Of a DNA stretch of 64,000 bases, positions 9,706-19,776 are shown one piece after another (position 1 is the stretch's first letter; every line of letters begins with the position of its first letter). Where the stretch lies: the NCBI RefSeq assembly GCF_900115095.1, contig NZ_FOVH01000002.1, positions 845,334-909,333 on the forward strand, given 5' to 3'. A program made the translations under genes and the position numbers. The notes beneath the pieces were generated by a model. It made no database searches. It had not been told where the DNA came from and was given only the letters and a program-made list of their open reading frames with translations. The DNA is from Actinomadura madurae (GTDB lineage Bacteria; Actinomycetota; Actinomycetes; Streptosporangiales; Streptosporangiaceae).

Positions 9706-12700
9706 TCAGTGGAAGTTGCGAGCTTTGACGCGGCCGGGGACGGGGAGGCGCCTGAGCCGGGTGGCGCGGACGCTGGTGACACCGTCGGCGCGCTCCAGCC
9801 GGCCTCCGACCAGCAGCGCCTGCGAGTCGACGGCGAGGCCGCGGTACCGCTGGAACACCTGCGGCGGGCACACCACGTTGATGATGCCGGTCTCGTCCTC
9901 CAGGGTCATGAAGACGATGCCGCCGGCGGTCGGCGGGCGCTGCCGGTGGGTGACGAGGCCCGCGACGACGACGTTGGTGTCGCCCGGCGTCCCGGCGAGC
10001 CGTACGGCGGAGAGGGCGCCCAGCTCGTCCAGCGCCTCCCGGACGTGGGCGACGGGGTGGGTGTGGGAGACGCCCGTCGCCCACAGGTCGGCGAGGGTCT
10101 CCTCGATGGGCGTCATCGGCGGCAGGGCGGGGGCGGACGCGCCCGGGGCGACGCCTTCGAGCTGCCCCGGCCCTGACCCGGCGAGGGCGCCCGCCGCCCA
10201 CAGGGCCTCCCGCCGCGACAGGCCGAACCCGTCGAACGCGCCCGCGGTGGCGAGGGCCTCCAGGGCGCCGGCCGACAGCGGAACGCGCCGGGCGAGGTCC
10301 TCCATGCTCGTGTAGGGGCGCCCGGCCGCGACGGCCTCCGCCGTGTCGTCGCCCAGGTTGCGGATTCCGGCGAACCCGAGCCGTATCGCGGGCTGGGCCG
10401 CGGCGGGCGCGTGCGGATGGCCGGACTCGACCTCGATCGGCTCCTCCAGCGTGGGATGGACGTCGCTGGCGTTGATGTCCACGCTCCTGACCACGACACC
10501 GTGCCGGCGGGCATCGTTCAGGAGGCTGTGCGGACTGTAGAACCCCATCGGCTGGTTGCGCACCAGGGCGGCCGTGAAGGCGGCCGGGTAGTGGCGCTTC
10601 AGCCAGGCGCTCGCGTACACCAGGTGGGCGAAGCTCTGCGCGTGCGACTCGGGGAACCCGAACCCGGTGAAGCCGAGGATCTTCTCGTACACGCTCTCGG
10701 CGATCTCGGCCGGGATGCCGCGCTCGGCCATCCCGTCCAGCAGCCGCCGCCTCAGCCGCTCGACCCGTTCGGGGGCGCGCTTGGCGCCCATCGCCTGCCG
10801 CAGCCGGTCGGACTCGGCCGGCGTGAAGCCCGCGCAGTCCACGGCGAGCTGCATCATCTGCTCCTGGAACAGCGGGACGCCGAGCGTGCGCGACAGGGCC
10901 GGCTCCATCAGCGGATGCGGGCACTCGGCGGGTTCCAGGCCCTTGCGCCGCCGCAGGTACGGGTGGACGGACCCGCCCTGGATCGGCCCCGGACGGATCA
11001 GCGCGACCTCCACCACCAGGTCGTAGAACTCGCGGGGCCGCAGCCGCGGCAGCGTCGCCATCTGCGCCCGCGACTCGACCTGGAACACCCCGACCGTGTC
11101 GGCGTCGCACAGCATGTCGTACACCTCATGGTCTTCCGGCGGGATCGACTGCAGGTCGTACCGGCGCCCGTGGTGCCGCTCCACCAGGTCGAAGCAGTCG
11201 TGCAGCGCGGCGAGCATGCCGAGGCCGAGCAGGTCGAACTTGACGAGGCCGGCCGCCGCGCAGTCGTCCTTGTCCCACTGCAGGACGCTGCGGTCCGCCA
11301 TCGTCGCCCACTCGATCGGGCAGATCTCGCCGACGGGCCGGTCCGCGATGACCATGCCGCCGGAGTGGATCCCGAGGTGGCGGGGCAGCGTCAGCATCCG
11401 GCCCGCCAGCTCCGCCACCGGCGCCGGGATGTCGTTCTCCGCGCCGACCGGGTCGCGCGGGTCGATGCCCTTGGACCACGCGTCCTGCTGGCCGGGGGAG
11501 AAGCCGAGCGCGCGCGCCGCGTCCCGCACGGCCATCCGCGGCCGGTAGCTGATGACGTTCGCGACCTGGGCCGTGCACTCCCGCCCGTACTTCCGGTAGA
11601 CGTACTGGATGGCCTCCTCGCGCCGCCGGTGCTCGATGTCCAGGTCGATGTCGGGCGGGCCGTCCCGGCCGGGCGACAGGAACCGCTCGAACAGCAGCCC
11701 GTGCCGGACGGCGTCCACACCGGTGATGCCGAGCGCGTAGCAGACCGCCGAGTTGGCCGCCGACCCCCGCCCCTGGCAGAGGATCCCCCTGCTCCGGCAG
11801 AACTCCACGATGTCGTGGACGATCAGGAAGTAGCCGGGGAAGCGGAGCTGCTCGATGACGTCCAGCTCCTTGGCGATCTGCTCGTAGGCGCCGGAGATCC
11901 GCTCCCGCTCGGGCGGCCCGTACCGCTGGAGCGCGCCCTCCTGCACCAGGTGCCGCAGCCAGCTCGCCTCGGTGTGGCCGTCCGGGACGGGCCAGTCGGG
12001 CAGCCTCGGCGCGACCACCTCGAAGCCGAACAGGCAGTCTCTCGCCAGCGCGACCGTCCGCTCCCGGACGCCGGGGAACCGCGCCAGCCGCCTCTCCATC
12101 TCGGCGCCGCCGCGGACGTGCGCGGTCCCGTTCGCGGGAAGCCACCCCGCCATCTCGTCCAGGCCGCGCCGGGCCCGGACGGCCGCCAGCGCCTGCGCCA
12201 GCCGCGCGTCGGCTCCGGGCGCCGCGTAGTGGACGTTGTTGGACGCGACCACGTCCACCCCGACACGCCGCGCCAGCGCGAACAGGGCGTCGTTGCGGAG
12301 GTCGTCGTCGGGCTGGTCGTGGTCGATCAACTCGACGAACACGTTGCCGCGGCCGAACCTGCCGACGAGGTCGCGCAGCTCCCGCTCGGCCGCGTCCGGC
12401 CCGCCCGCCTCCAACGCCGCCGGGACCGGGCCCTTCCGGCACCCGGTCAGCACCGCCCAGTGGCCCTCGTGGGCCCCGGCCAGCGCGTCCAGGTCGTACA
12501 CGGGACGGCCCTTGCGCCCGCCCGCGAGCTGCGCAGCCGTGATCGCCGAGCAGAGCCGCGCGTACCCGGGCGCGCCCCGGGCGAGGACGAGCAGGTGCCG
12601 CCCCGCGGGGTCGGGCTCGCCGGTCTGCGGTCCCGGCAGGCCGAGGCTCAGCTCCGCGCCGAACACCGTCCCGACGCCGGCCTCGCTCGCGGCCTGCGCG

Positions 12701-13008
12701 AACTGCACGGCGCCGTACATGCCGTCGTGGTCGGTGATCGCCATCGCCTCCACGCCGAGCCGCGCGGCCTCGGCGACCAGCGAGCCGGGGTCGCTCGCCC
12801 CGTCCAGGAAGCTGAACGAGGAGTGGGCGTGCAGCTCCGCCCACGGCACGTCCGCGACCGCCCGGCGCGGCGCGGCGGGCGGCTCCGGCGGCGGCTCCGG
12901 ACCTCGCGCGCTGTGACCCTCCGCATCGCCTGGCGACCGTTCGCCGGGCCGCCAGGAGAGCCGCTGCTCGACCTCCCGCCACGGAATGGGCGGATTGTGC
13001 CACCCCAT
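9706..13008 (-). CDS. dnaE2: Error-prone DNA polymerase DnaE2 (ImuC)
   Basis: This 1100-residue C-family polymerase performs damage-tolerant, mutagenic DNA synthesis. It has an N-terminal PHP domain (ELHAHSSFSFLDGAS near 58, AITDHDGMYGA), the polymerase core with PDIDLDIEHRRREE (about 445-458) carrying catalytic aspartates, helix-hairpin-helix segments, and a C-terminal OB fold (VVVAGLVTHRQRP, about 1005). Length matches mycobacterial DnaE2 rather than replicative DnaE1 (about 1180). It lies 9 bases after imuB in an SOS-controlled operon, so it is expected to work with ImuA' and ImuB as the actinobacterial mutasome. Confidence 0.95.
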   Translation of the reverse strand: MGWHNPPIPWREVEQRLSWRPGERSPGDAEGHSARGPEPPPEPPAAPRRAVADVPWAELHAHSSFSFLDGASDPGSLVAEAARLGVEAMAITDHDGMYGAVQFAQAASEAGVGTVFGAELSLGLPGPQTGEPDPAGRHLLVLARGAPGYARLCSAITAAQLAGGRKGRPVYDLDALAGAHEGHWAVLTGCRKGPVPAALEAGGPDAAERELRDLVGRFGRGNVFVELIDHDQPDDDLRNDALFALARRVGVDVVASNNVHYAAPGADARLAQALAAVRARRGLDEMAGWLPANGTAHVRGGAEMERRLARFPGVRERTVALARDCLFGFEVVAPRLPDWPVPDGHTEASWLRHLVQEGALQRYGPPERERISGAYEQIAKELDVIEQLRFPGYFLIVHDIVEFCRSRGILCQGRGSAANSAVCYALGITGVDAVRHGLLFERFLSPGRDGPPDIDLDIEHRRREEAIQYVYRKYGRECTAQVANVISYRPRMAVRDAARALGFSPGQQDAWSKGIDPRDPVGAENDIPAPVAELAGRMLTLPRHLGIHSGGMVIADRPVGEICPIEWATMADRSVLQWDKDDCAAAGLVKFDLLGLGMLAALHDCFDLVERHHGRRYDLQSIPPEDHEVYDMLCDADTVGVFQVESRAQMATLPRLRPREFYDLVVEVALIRPGPIQGGSVHPYLRRRKGLEPAECPHPLMEPALSRTLGVPLFQEQMMQLAVDCAGFTPAESDRLRQAMGAKRAPERVERLRRRLLDGMAERGIPAEIAESVYEKILGFTGFGFPESHAQSFAHLVYASAWLKRHYPAAFTAALVRNQPMGFYSPHSLLNDARRHGVVVRSVDINASDVHPTLEEPIEVESGHPHAPAAAQPAIRLGFAGIRNLGDDTAEAVAAGRPYTSMEDLARRVPLSAGALEALATAGAFDGFGLSRREALWAAGALAGSGPGQLEGVAPGASAPALPPMTPIEETLADLWATGVSHTHPVAHVREALDELGALSAVRLAGTPGDTNVVVAGLVTHRQRPPTAGGIVFMTLEDETGIINVVCPPQVFQRYRGLAVDSQALLVGGRLERADGVTSVRATRLRRLPVPGRVKARNFH

Positions 13009-13017
13009 CAGCGCCCG

Positions 13018-14541
13018 CTAGTCATAGACGGCCTCGACGTGCCAGCGCCCGCCCTCGACGGCGAGCAGGTAGGCGGCGCCGTCCTCGGTGGTGACCTGGA
13101 ACCGGGCCCGGCGCCGCGCGGCGGCGGGGTCCCACCAGCGCTCGTCCGCGGGCCACGGGCCCGTCCAGCCGGTGACCGCGGCGGGCCGCCCGCGGACCGC
13201 GAGCACCGCGGGCGGCGCGGACACCTCGCACCGCGCGGACACCACGACCGCCGCCCCGGACGCGTCGACCAGCTCGGCGGGGGACGGCTCCGCCGGGACG
13301 ACCGCCGGCGCGGGCCCGGACACCCGGCCGGGCCACGGTCCCTCCGGCGGGCCGGCGGGTGGCACGTCGCCGACCGGTACCCGCACGACCCGCTCGCCCG
13401 GCCCGCGCCCGCCCACCAGCACCGGCCGCGTGATCCCGTGGTGGCCGAGGAGGGCCTGGACGCGGTCGGCGGCCCGCGCGATCCGGTCGGTGACGGCGGT
13501 CCGGCCCCACAGCCCCTCCTGCCGCCCCTCGTCGGGGACGAGCTGGTCGGGCGCCAGCTCGACCCAGGTCACGCCGCCCCAGACGGCGTCGGCGCCGCCG
13601 CCCGGCCCCGCCGGATCGTGGGCCGAGAGCTGCCAGCGCACGCGCTCGGCGACGGCCAGCGCCGACAGGCCGTCGTGCCGCCACAGCCGCCGCAGCACGT
13701 GACCGCCGGCGAACCCCACCGCGACCTCCAGCCGGACGCACGCCAGCCCGCCCGCCGCGAGCCCCTCGTGCAGCTCGCCCGCCAGCCGCTTCACCGCGAA
13801 CACCACCCGCTCCGCCTGCTCGGCGGGCGGGTCGAAGCCGGCGCGCACCGACAGGTCCGCGGCGCCCTCGACCGGCGCGAGCGGGCGCGGTTCCTCGCCC
13901 CGCGCCAGCCGGTGCGCGAGCGCCCCGTCCGCCCCGAACCGCCCGGCGACGTGCCCGGACGGCAGCGCGGCGAAGTCGCCGAGCGTCCTGATGCCGAGGC
14001 GCCGGAGCAGGTCGGCCAGGTCCGGCCGGTCGAGGACGGCGGGCGGGTACGGCGCGAGGAACGCCGCCGCGCGGCCCTCCGGCACGACCACGCCGCCCTG
14101 CCCGGCGCGGGCCGCCAGCTCCGCCGCGAACAGCCCGTCCGCGACGCCGGTCCCGCAGTCGAAGCCGGCCTCCACCACCGTGTCCTGCACGAGGACGCGC
14201 AGCGCCTCCTCGCCCCCGTAGAACCGGGCCGGCCCGCGCGCCGCGATGGCGCACAGCCCCGGCCGCACCACCTCCACGCGCGGCGTCAGCTCGGCGACCG
14301 TCTCCACCACGGCCTCGAACAGCCGCCCCTCGGCGTCGGTGTCCCGATCGCGGACCACCAGTTCCGGGCAGCGGCGCTGCGCGTCCCGGAGCCGCTGCCC
14401 GCGCCGCACCCCCTCGGCCCGCGCCGCCGCCGTGCAGGCCGCCACCTGGCCCTGCGCCACCGCGGCGCCCGGGGTCGCCGCGTCGATCCCGACCGCGGTG
14501 ACCGGCCAGTCCGGGCACCACACCACCAGCACCCGCGTCAC
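13018..14541 (-). CDS. imuB: ImuB, catalytically degenerate Y-family polymerase homologue
   Basis: This 507-residue protein resembles Y-family polymerases (thumb, finger and little-finger regions) but its first strand reads VLVVWCPDWPV in place of the DxD metal motif, as known for ImuB, which is a mutasome adaptor rather than a polymerase. QEGLWG at residues 341-346 matches the beta-clamp-binding motif QxxLWG of mycobacterial ImuB. The C-terminal region after about 350 is the disordered and partner-binding part. GTG 14541 is used: it follows GGGGAGG and overlaps the imuA' stop as GTGA, indicating translational coupling. Confidence 0.93.
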   Translation of the reverse strand: MTRVLVVWCPDWPVTAVGIDAATPGAAVAQGQVAACTAAARAEGVRRGQRLRDAQRRCPELVVRDRDTDAEGRLFEAVVETVAELTPRVEVVRPGLCAIAARGPARFYGGEEALRVLVQDTVVEAGFDCGTGVADGLFAAELAARAGQGGVVVPEGRAAAFLAPYPPAVLDRPDLADLLRRLGIRTLGDFAALPSGHVAGRFGADGALAHRLARGEEPRPLAPVEGAADLSVRAGFDPPAEQAERVVFAVKRLAGELHEGLAAGGLACVRLEVAVGFAGGHVLRRLWRHDGLSALAVAERVRWQLSAHDPAGPGGGADAVWGGVTWVELAPDQLVPDEGRQEGLWGRTAVTDRIARAADRVQALLGHHGITRPVLVGGRGPGERVVRVPVGDVPPAGPPEGPWPGRVSGPAPAVVPAEPSPAELVDASGAAVVVSARCEVSAPPAVLAVRGRPAAVTGWTGPWPADERWWDPAAARRRARFQVTTEDGAAYLLAVEGGRWHVEAVYD

Positions 14542-15314
14542 GCGACCCCCTCCCCGGCCGGCGCGTGGGCTCGGGGGAGGACCGGGCGCGGTGTGTGCAC
14601 CGGCGCCCCCGCCGCGACGGTGCCCGGGACGAGCTCCAGCGGCGGCCGTGCCGTCTCGTCCGTCCTGACGGTGCCGTCCGGGGCGGGGAGCCAGAGGCGG
14701 GCGCGGCGGCCGCGCCCGGGCGCGTCGCGGCCCTCGGCGACGATCTCGACGCGGCGGCCGGTCAGCCGCCCGTGGCCGCCGGCGAGGCCCTCCCAGGCCG
14801 CGTCCTCCAGCCGGAGCCGCAGCCGGACGCCGGGCCAGTCGCCGGCGAACGCGCCGGTCAGCGTGAGCACGCAGCCGTGCTTGCGGGCCAGCGCCGACAG
14901 GCGGCGGACCGCGGCGGCGCCCGGACGCTCCGGCGGGCACAGCAGGACCAGCTCGACGGCCTCGGCCAGCGCGGCCACGACGTCCGGCCAGCGGTCGCCG
15001 GGGTCGTCGACGAGCAGCAGCCGCTCGGGGGCGGCGCCCATGCCGGCCGCGGCGGCCGCGCCGAAGCCGGGGAGGCCGACCACGCCGCACCAGCCTCCGG
15101 TGCCGTCCTCGCCGCCGTGCCGGGACACGCCCGCGACGAGGGCGAGGCCGAGGGACCCGGCCCCGGGACCGCCGAGGCCGACGATCGAGCCGGGCCGCAG
15201 CCCGCCGCCGGGGACCACGGCCCGCAGCGCGGGCAGCACGGGCACCGCCGCGTCCGGACTCGGCCCCGTGTTCTCCAAGGTCGTCGCCAGGTCCCGCAGG
15301 GCCGCCTCCGGCAC
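14538..15314 (-). CDS. imuA': ImuA'-like RecA-fold mutasome protein
   Basis: This 258-residue protein is the first gene of the mutasome operon. It has RecA-like strands and a degenerate P-loop region, GLGGPGAGSLGLALV (about 47-61), lacking the Lys-Thr pair, as in actinobacterial ImuA'. In mycobacteria ImuA' interacts with ImuB and RecA. GTG 15314 is preceded by GAGGAGGG; an upstream ATG at 15347 would overlap the SOS box region and has no better ribosome-binding site. Its 3' end overlaps imuB by four bases. Confidence 0.88.
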   Translation of the reverse strand: MPEAALRDLATTLENTGPSPDAAVPVLPALRAVVPGGGLRPGSIVGLGGPGAGSLGLALVAGVSRHGGEDGTGGWCGVVGLPGFGAAAAAGMGAAPERLLLVDDPGDRWPDVVAALAEAVELVLLCPPERPGAAAVRRLSALARKHGCVLTLTGAFAGDWPGVRLRLRLEDAAWEGLAGGHGRLTGRRVEIVAEGRDAPGRGRRARLWLPAPDGTVRTDETARPPLELVPGTVAAGAPVHTPRPVLPRAHAPAGEGVA

Positions 15315-15349
15315 GGTCGTCCCTCCTCTCGCCCCACTCCTGAACAATT

Positions 15350-15365
15350 TCGAACAAGAGTTCGA
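15350..15365 (-). promoter_or_regulatory. LexA (SOS) box of the mutasome operon
   Basis: The 16 bases TCGAACAAGAGTTCGA are a perfect palindrome with the actinobacterial SOS pattern CGAAC-N4-GTTCG. It lies 36 bases upstream of the imuA' GTG start. LexA binding here would make imuA'-imuB-dnaE2 inducible by DNA damage. A further GAAC half-site lies at 15342-15345. Confidence 0.92.
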
Positions 15366-15461
15366 CCCGTGTCAAGTTGCCGCAGGTCACGGGGCGGAGT
15401 CGGGGGAGGTCGGAAGCCCGATGGCGTCGGGCTTCCCGGGATTTTGGGCATGATGGGCGGT

Positions 15462-16499
15462 ATGGAGAACGACGTGCGGACCGTCGCGTGGACGGGCGGG
15501 GGGCTCCGGCTCCTGGACCAGACCGTTCTGCCCGGCCGGGTGGAGCACGTCGTCGTGGACGACGTCGACACGCTCGTGGACGCGATCCGGCGGCTCGTCG
15601 TGCGCGGTGCCCCCGCCCTCGGGGTGGCGGGCGCGTTCGGCGTCGCCATCGCCGTCCGGCAGGCGGCCCGGGAGGGCTGGGACGACGCCGAGCGGGACGC
15701 CGCGATCGCCCGGGTCCGGCAGGCGCGCCCGACGGCGGTGAACCTCGCGGCCGGTGTCGACCGCGTGCTCCCGTACGTCGCGAAGGGCGCCGACGCGGTG
15801 GCGGCGGAGGCCCAGGCGCTCCTGGACGAGGACGTGCGCGGCAACCGCGCCATCGGGGCGTTCGGCGCCGACTGGATTCTCGCGCGGGCGGGCGACCGGC
15901 CCCTGCGGGTCCTCACCCACTGCAACGCCGGCGCGCTCGCCACCGCCGGGTGGGGGACGGCGCTCGGCGTCGTCCGGGAGCTGCACGCCCGGGGACGCGT
16001 CGCGATGGTCTACGCCGACGAGACGCGCCCCCTCCTGCAGGGCGCGCGGCTCACCGCGTGGGAGCTCGACCGGGCGGGCATCCCGTGCGCCGTCCAGGCG
16101 GACGGCGCCGCGCCGAGCTCGATCCTGCGCGGCCTCGCGGACGTGGCGGTCATCGGCGCCGACCGGATCGCCGCCAACGGCGACACCGCCAACAAGATCG
16201 GCTCGGTGGGCGTGGCGCTGGCGTGCCAGGCCGCCGGGATCCCGTTGGTGGTCGCCGCGCCCTGGAGCACCGTCGACCTCGCGCTGCCGGACGGCGGCGG
16301 CATCCCGATCGAGGAGCGTCCGGCCGCGGAGATCCTGTCCTGGGGCGGCGCGAGGACAGCCCCGGACGGCGTGGGCGCGCACAACCCGGCCTTCGACGTC
16401 ACGCCCGCCCGCCTAGTGACCGCGCTGGTCACCGAGACGGGCGTGCTGGAGGTGTCGGCCGGCGTGACGCCCGCTCAGCGGGCGGCGGAGAACGCGTAG
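15462..16499 (+). CDS. mtnA: S-methyl-5-thioribose-1-phosphate isomerase
   Basis: This 345-residue protein converts methylthioribose 1-phosphate to methylthioribulose 1-phosphate in methionine salvage. It has the eIF2B-like fold of MtnA, with the catalytic Cys in [18 protein letters not shown] (C154) and the partner Asp in [17 protein letters not shown] (D234). ATG 15462 gives the usual N-terminus; ATG 15453 and 15450 are in-frame alternatives. No other mtn gene is adjacent, so the rest of the pathway is elsewhere or the enzyme serves a dephospho or ribose-isomerase variant. Its 3' end overlaps the convergent galM by 25 bases. Confidence 0.93.
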   Translation: MENDVRTVAWTGGGLRLLDQTVLPGRVEHVVVDDVDTLVDAIRRLVVRGAPALGVAGAFGVAIAVRQAAREGWDDAERDAAIARVRQARPTAVNLAAGVDRVLPYVAKGADAVAAEAQALLDEDVRGNRAIGAFGADWILARAGDRPLRVLTHCNAGALATAGWGTALGVVRELHARGRVAMVYADETRPLLQGARLTAWELDRAGIPCAVQADGAAPSSILRGLADVAVIGADRIAANGDTANKIGSVGVALACQAAGIPLVVAAPWSTVDLALPDGGGIPIEERPAAEILSWGGARTAPDGVGAHNPAFDVTPARLVTALVTETGVLEVSAGVTPAQRAAENA

Positions 16500-17641
16500 A
16501 CGGTGGTGGAGTCGAACGTCTCGCCCGGCCGCAGGACGGTGGACGGGAAGCCCGGCTGGTTCGGGGAGTCGGGGAAGTGCTGGGTCTCCAGCGCGAACCC
16601 GTCGCCCTGCCGGTAGACGCGGCCGCTCGTCCCGGCGAAGCTCCCGTCGAGGAAGTTGCCGGAGTAGAACTGCACGCCCGGCTCGGTCGTGCTGATCTTC
16701 AGGACGCGCCCGGAGCGCGGCTCGGTGACCCGCGCGGCCTCGGTGAGCGCGCCCGCCCGCCGCTGGTCGAGGACGAAGTTGTGGTCGTACCCCTGCCCGA
16801 TGAGCAGCTGCGGGTCGTTGACGCGGATCCGCTCGCCGATCGCGTGCGCCCGGGTGAAGTCGAACGGGGTGCCCTTCACCGGGGCGAGCTCGCCGGTCGG
16901 GATCAGCGTCGGGTCGACCGGCGTGAAGCGGGACGCGTTGAGCCTCAGCCGGTGGTCGTAGATCGTGCCCGTGCCCTCCCCGGCGAGGTTGAAGTACGAG
17001 TGGTTGGTCAGGTTGACGATGGTGGCCTTGTCGGTCGTCGCGTGGTAGTCGACCCGCAACCGGTCATCGGCGGTCAGCGTGTAGGTGACGGTGGTCCTGA
17101 GCGTGCCCGGGTAGTTCTCCTCGCCGTCCGCGCTGGTGTACTCCAGGCGCAGGCCGACGCTGTCGCGGCCCTTGACGGGGTGCGCGTCCCAGACCTTGGT
17201 GTCGAAGCCCTTGAGGCCGCCGTGCAGGCTGTTCTCGCCGTTGTTGAGGGCGAGCTGGTACGTGGTGCCGTCCAGGGTGAACCGGCCCTTGGCGATGCGG
17301 TTGGCGTACCGGCCGATGACGGCGCCGAAGTAGGGGCCGCCGTTCAGGTCGACGTAGTCCTTCAGCGTCGGGAAGCCGAGGACGACGTTGGCGCGCCGCC
17401 CGTGCCGGTCCGGTGTCTCCAGGGTCTGGACGATGCCGCCGTAGGTGATGATGCGCACCCGGACGCCTCGCCCGCTGGTGAGGGTGTAGCGGTCGACCTT
17501 CGTGCCGTCCTCCAGGGCGCCGAACGGCTCCTTGGAGATGCCGGGCCGCGCGTGCGACGGCGCGGCGCCCGCCGGGACGGCGGAGACGGCCAGTGCGGAG
17601 CCGACCATGGCCGATGCCGTGATCGCCAGGATCCTCTTCAT
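16475..17641 (-). CDS. galM: Secreted aldose 1-epimerase (galactose mutarotase)
   Basis: This 388-residue enzyme interconverts alpha and beta anomers of hexoses. A typical secretory signal ([14 protein letters not shown], cleavage near AGA-AP at about 27) places it outside the cell, unlike cytosolic GalM. The family motifs are present: [10 protein letters not shown] (about 138), [13 protein letters not shown] with the catalytic His (about 212), and [12 protein letters not shown] with the Glu base (about 320). It starts 2 bases after the stop of the upstream peptidase gene, whose last codons supply GAGGAG as its ribosome-binding site, so the two are translated together. Function is certain at family level; the sugar is not. 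Confidence 0.92.
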   Translation of the reverse strand: MKRILAITASAMVGSALAVSAVPAGAAPSHARPGISKEPFGALEDGTKVDRYTLTSGRGVRVRIITYGGIVQTLETPDRHGRRANVVLGFPTLKDYVDLNGGPYFGAVIGRYANRIAKGRFTLDGTTYQLALNNGENSLHGGLKGFDTKVWDAHPVKGRDSVGLRLEYTSADGEENYPGTLRTTVTYTLTADDRLRVDYHATTDKATIVNLTNHSYFNLAGEGTGTIYDHRLRLNASRFTPVDPTLIPTGELAPVKGTPFDFTRAHAIGERIRVNDPQLLIGQGYDHNFVLDQRRAGALTEAARVTEPRSGRVLKISTTEPGVQFYSGNFLDGSFAGTSGRVYRQGDGFALETQHFPDSPNQPGFPSTVLRPGETFDSTTVYAFSAAR

Positions 17642-17643
17642 CG

Positions 17644-19776
17644 TTACTCCTCGGGGGCGAGGGTGCGGGTCGCGGCGCGGAGGCTCTGGAACAACCGGGC
17701 CTCGTACGCCTTGGCGGAACGGACGTCGTGGTCGACGAAGAGCGCGTCGTTCAGCGCGGGGAGCCGCTGGGTCGCGTATCCGGTGTCGATGCCGGGCGCG
17801 TAGACCTGGTGCCGGTACCAGGGACGGCCCGGCAGCCCCGCCCGGGTCAGCAGGTCCCGCTCGGTCTGCATGATCTTGTCGTTGAGGCGGCGGAACGCGG
17901 CCGTGTCGCCCTTCCGGAGCGCCGCCTCCGCACGCGCCTGCAGGGCCTCCGCCGCGCGCTGCCAGGCCTTGGCCTGCGCGATGTCGCGCGAGACGTCCAC
18001 GACGACGGACCCGAGCCGCTCGCGCTGCTCTTCGGTGAAGTCGGTGAGGTACTGGACCGTCTCCGACGCGTACGGGCGGTAGCGGAGCGCGACCACGTCG
18101 GCGTTGGCGAGCCGCAGCGTCGCGATGCCGGCCAGCCGCGACATCGCCGCGTGGTACTCCCAGGTGGGGTCGCCGAACCGCGACATCCAGTAGTGGTCGT
18201 CGCAGGCGCAGTGGTAGTTCCCGGCGTTCCCCGTGGAGGACGAGCCCAGATCCATCGCCGGGACCCCGAACCGCTGGAAGAACGCCTGGAAGTCCGAGCC
18301 TCCGCCGATGCGGTCGATGGGGGTCGTGCCGTCGTTCTGCGCCTTCCACGCCTCGTACAGCGTCCCACCGGTGCCCGGCCACCGCACGTCCTTGGTCGCG
18401 TCGATGACGGACTGGTCCAGCGCCGGTGTCGCCGAGGCGCCGAAATGGGACCCTCCCGCGCCGTCCATGTTCAGGTAGGCGACCGCGTCGCGGAGCCGGT
18501 TTCCGCGCTGCTCGGCGTACTCGGTGGAGCCGAACAACCCGTACTCCTCGCCGTCCCAGGTGGCCAGGACGACGGACCGCTTAGGCCGCCAGCCCTTCTT
18601 GAGGAGCTGCCCCAGAGCGCGTCCCACCTGGAGCACGTTCTCCGTACCGGACAGGTTGTCGCTGCTGCCGTAGGTCCACGCGTCGTGGTGCGCCCCGAGG
18701 ATGACCTCCTGCTCGGGATGCTCGCTGCCGGGGATGCGCACGGTGACGTCCCACAGCGGGCGGACCTGGAACGTGTTCTCCAGGTCCAGGTGCACCTTCG
18801 TCCCGCCGGGGCCGAACCGGTACGCGAACGGCAGGCCGCCCTGCCATTCCTTCGGAACCTGGTCGCCCTTCAGCGCGCGCAGGAGCGGCTCGGCCGCGCC
18901 GTAGGAGATCGGCGTCGTCGGGACGAGCCCCTTGAGCATCGGGGCCTGCGACGGCGGGATCCGGTGCGCGCCCTTCACCGACGGCCAGCCGGGGGTCTGC
19001 GGGTCCCCGGCCGCGAGCTGGATCTGCGCGATGCTGCCGCGCTGGATGCCGTCCGCGGCGCGCCACGGCCCGTCCGGGTAGACCGGGCCCCGGGCGGACC
19101 CGTCGTCGGCCGGGTCGGAGTAGATCAGCACGCCCTTGGCGCCCCGCTCGGCGGCCTCGCGCGGCTTGATCCCGCGGAACACCGCCCCGTACCGGACGAG
19201 GACGATCTTGCCCTGCACGGAGACGCCCTTCTCGGCGAGCAGCGCGAAGTCCTCGGGGCGGCCGTAGTTGGCGTAGACGACCTCGCCGCGGACGTTCCCC
19301 GACGGCGACATGCCGTTGTGCCCGGGGATCACGTCGTCGTAGTGCTTCTGCCAGGGACGCTTCTTCTCCTTGACCGGCAGCGTCCGCCGGTGCGGCGCCG
19401 TCATCTCCACTTTCACGCGCCGCGGCAGCGACAGGTAGGCGTAGTACGTCCGGACCTCGGGCTTCAGTCCGTACGACCGGAGGCGCTCGACGATGCGCCG
19501 GACGCGGTTCCGGTCGCCGGTGGTCGTGGTGAGGCCCGGCTCCTCCGACAGTTCGGCGTCCAGGTCGCGGGCGACCTTCGCGGACGGGACGGCCTTGAAC
19601 AGGCGCTCGTAACGCCGCTGCCAGTCGGAGTTCTCCTTGGTGAAGCCCGCGATCGGATCGTTCCCGGTGGGGGCGGGGGGCGAGGCCGCGGCCGGGGCAG
19701 CGGCGGTGAGCGTGAGGGCGAGGGACACGGCAGGGGCGCCGAGCGCCGCCAGTGCCTGGGTTCGGGAGCGGAACAC
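17644..19776 (-). CDS. Secreted M28 metallopeptidase, glutamate carboxypeptidase II-like
   Basis: This 710-residue protein starts at GTG 19776 after GGGAGG; an N-terminal signal peptide ends near AAAPAAAS (about 27). Domain order follows GCPII/transferrin-receptor proteins: a PA domain (about 125-330, with ANYGRPEDFALL and GKIVLVRYG), an M28 zinc peptidase (about 335-560) with ligands in GAHHDAWTYGSSDN, WDGEEYGLFGS, YLNMDG and a final His near HYWMSRFGDPTWEYH, and a C-terminal helical dimerisation domain. It likely trims C-terminal or N-terminal residues from peptides outside the cell. It is coupled to a secreted aldose epimerase. Confidence 0.92.
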   Translation of the reverse strand: MFRSRTQALAALGAPAVSLALTLTAAAPAAASPPAPTGNDPIAGFTKENSDWQRRYERLFKAVPSAKVARDLDAELSEEPGLTTTTGDRNRVRRIVERLRSYGLKPEVRTYYAYLSLPRRVKVEMTAPHRRTLPVKEKKRPWQKHYDDVIPGHNGMSPSGNVRGEVVYANYGRPEDFALLAEKGVSVQGKIVLVRYGAVFRGIKPREAAERGAKGVLIYSDPADDGSARGPVYPDGPWRAADGIQRGSIAQIQLAAGDPQTPGWPSVKGAHRIPPSQAPMLKGLVPTTPISYGAAEPLLRALKGDQVPKEWQGGLPFAYRFGPGGTKVHLDLENTFQVRPLWDVTVRIPGSEHPEQEVILGAHHDAWTYGSSDNLSGTENVLQVGRALGQLLKKGWRPKRSVVLATWDGEEYGLFGSTEYAEQRGNRLRDAVAYLNMDGAGGSHFGASATPALDQSVIDATKDVRWPGTGGTLYEAWKAQNDGTTPIDRIGGGSDFQAFFQRFGVPAMDLGSSSTGNAGNYHCACDDHYWMSRFGDPTWEYHAAMSRLAGIATLRLANADVVALRYRPYASETVQYLTDFTEEQRERLGSVVVDVSRDIAQAKAWQRAAEALQARAEAALRKGDTAAFRRLNDKIMQTERDLLTRAGLPGRPWYRHQVYAPGIDTGYATQRLPALNDALFVDHDVRSAKAYEARLFQSLRAATRTLAPEE

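Noticed and set aside
10411..15453. Long open frame on the plus strand across the mutasome operon
   Set aside because: It is antisense to dnaE2, imuB and imuA', which have strong family motifs on the minus strand; the long frame follows from high third-position GC.
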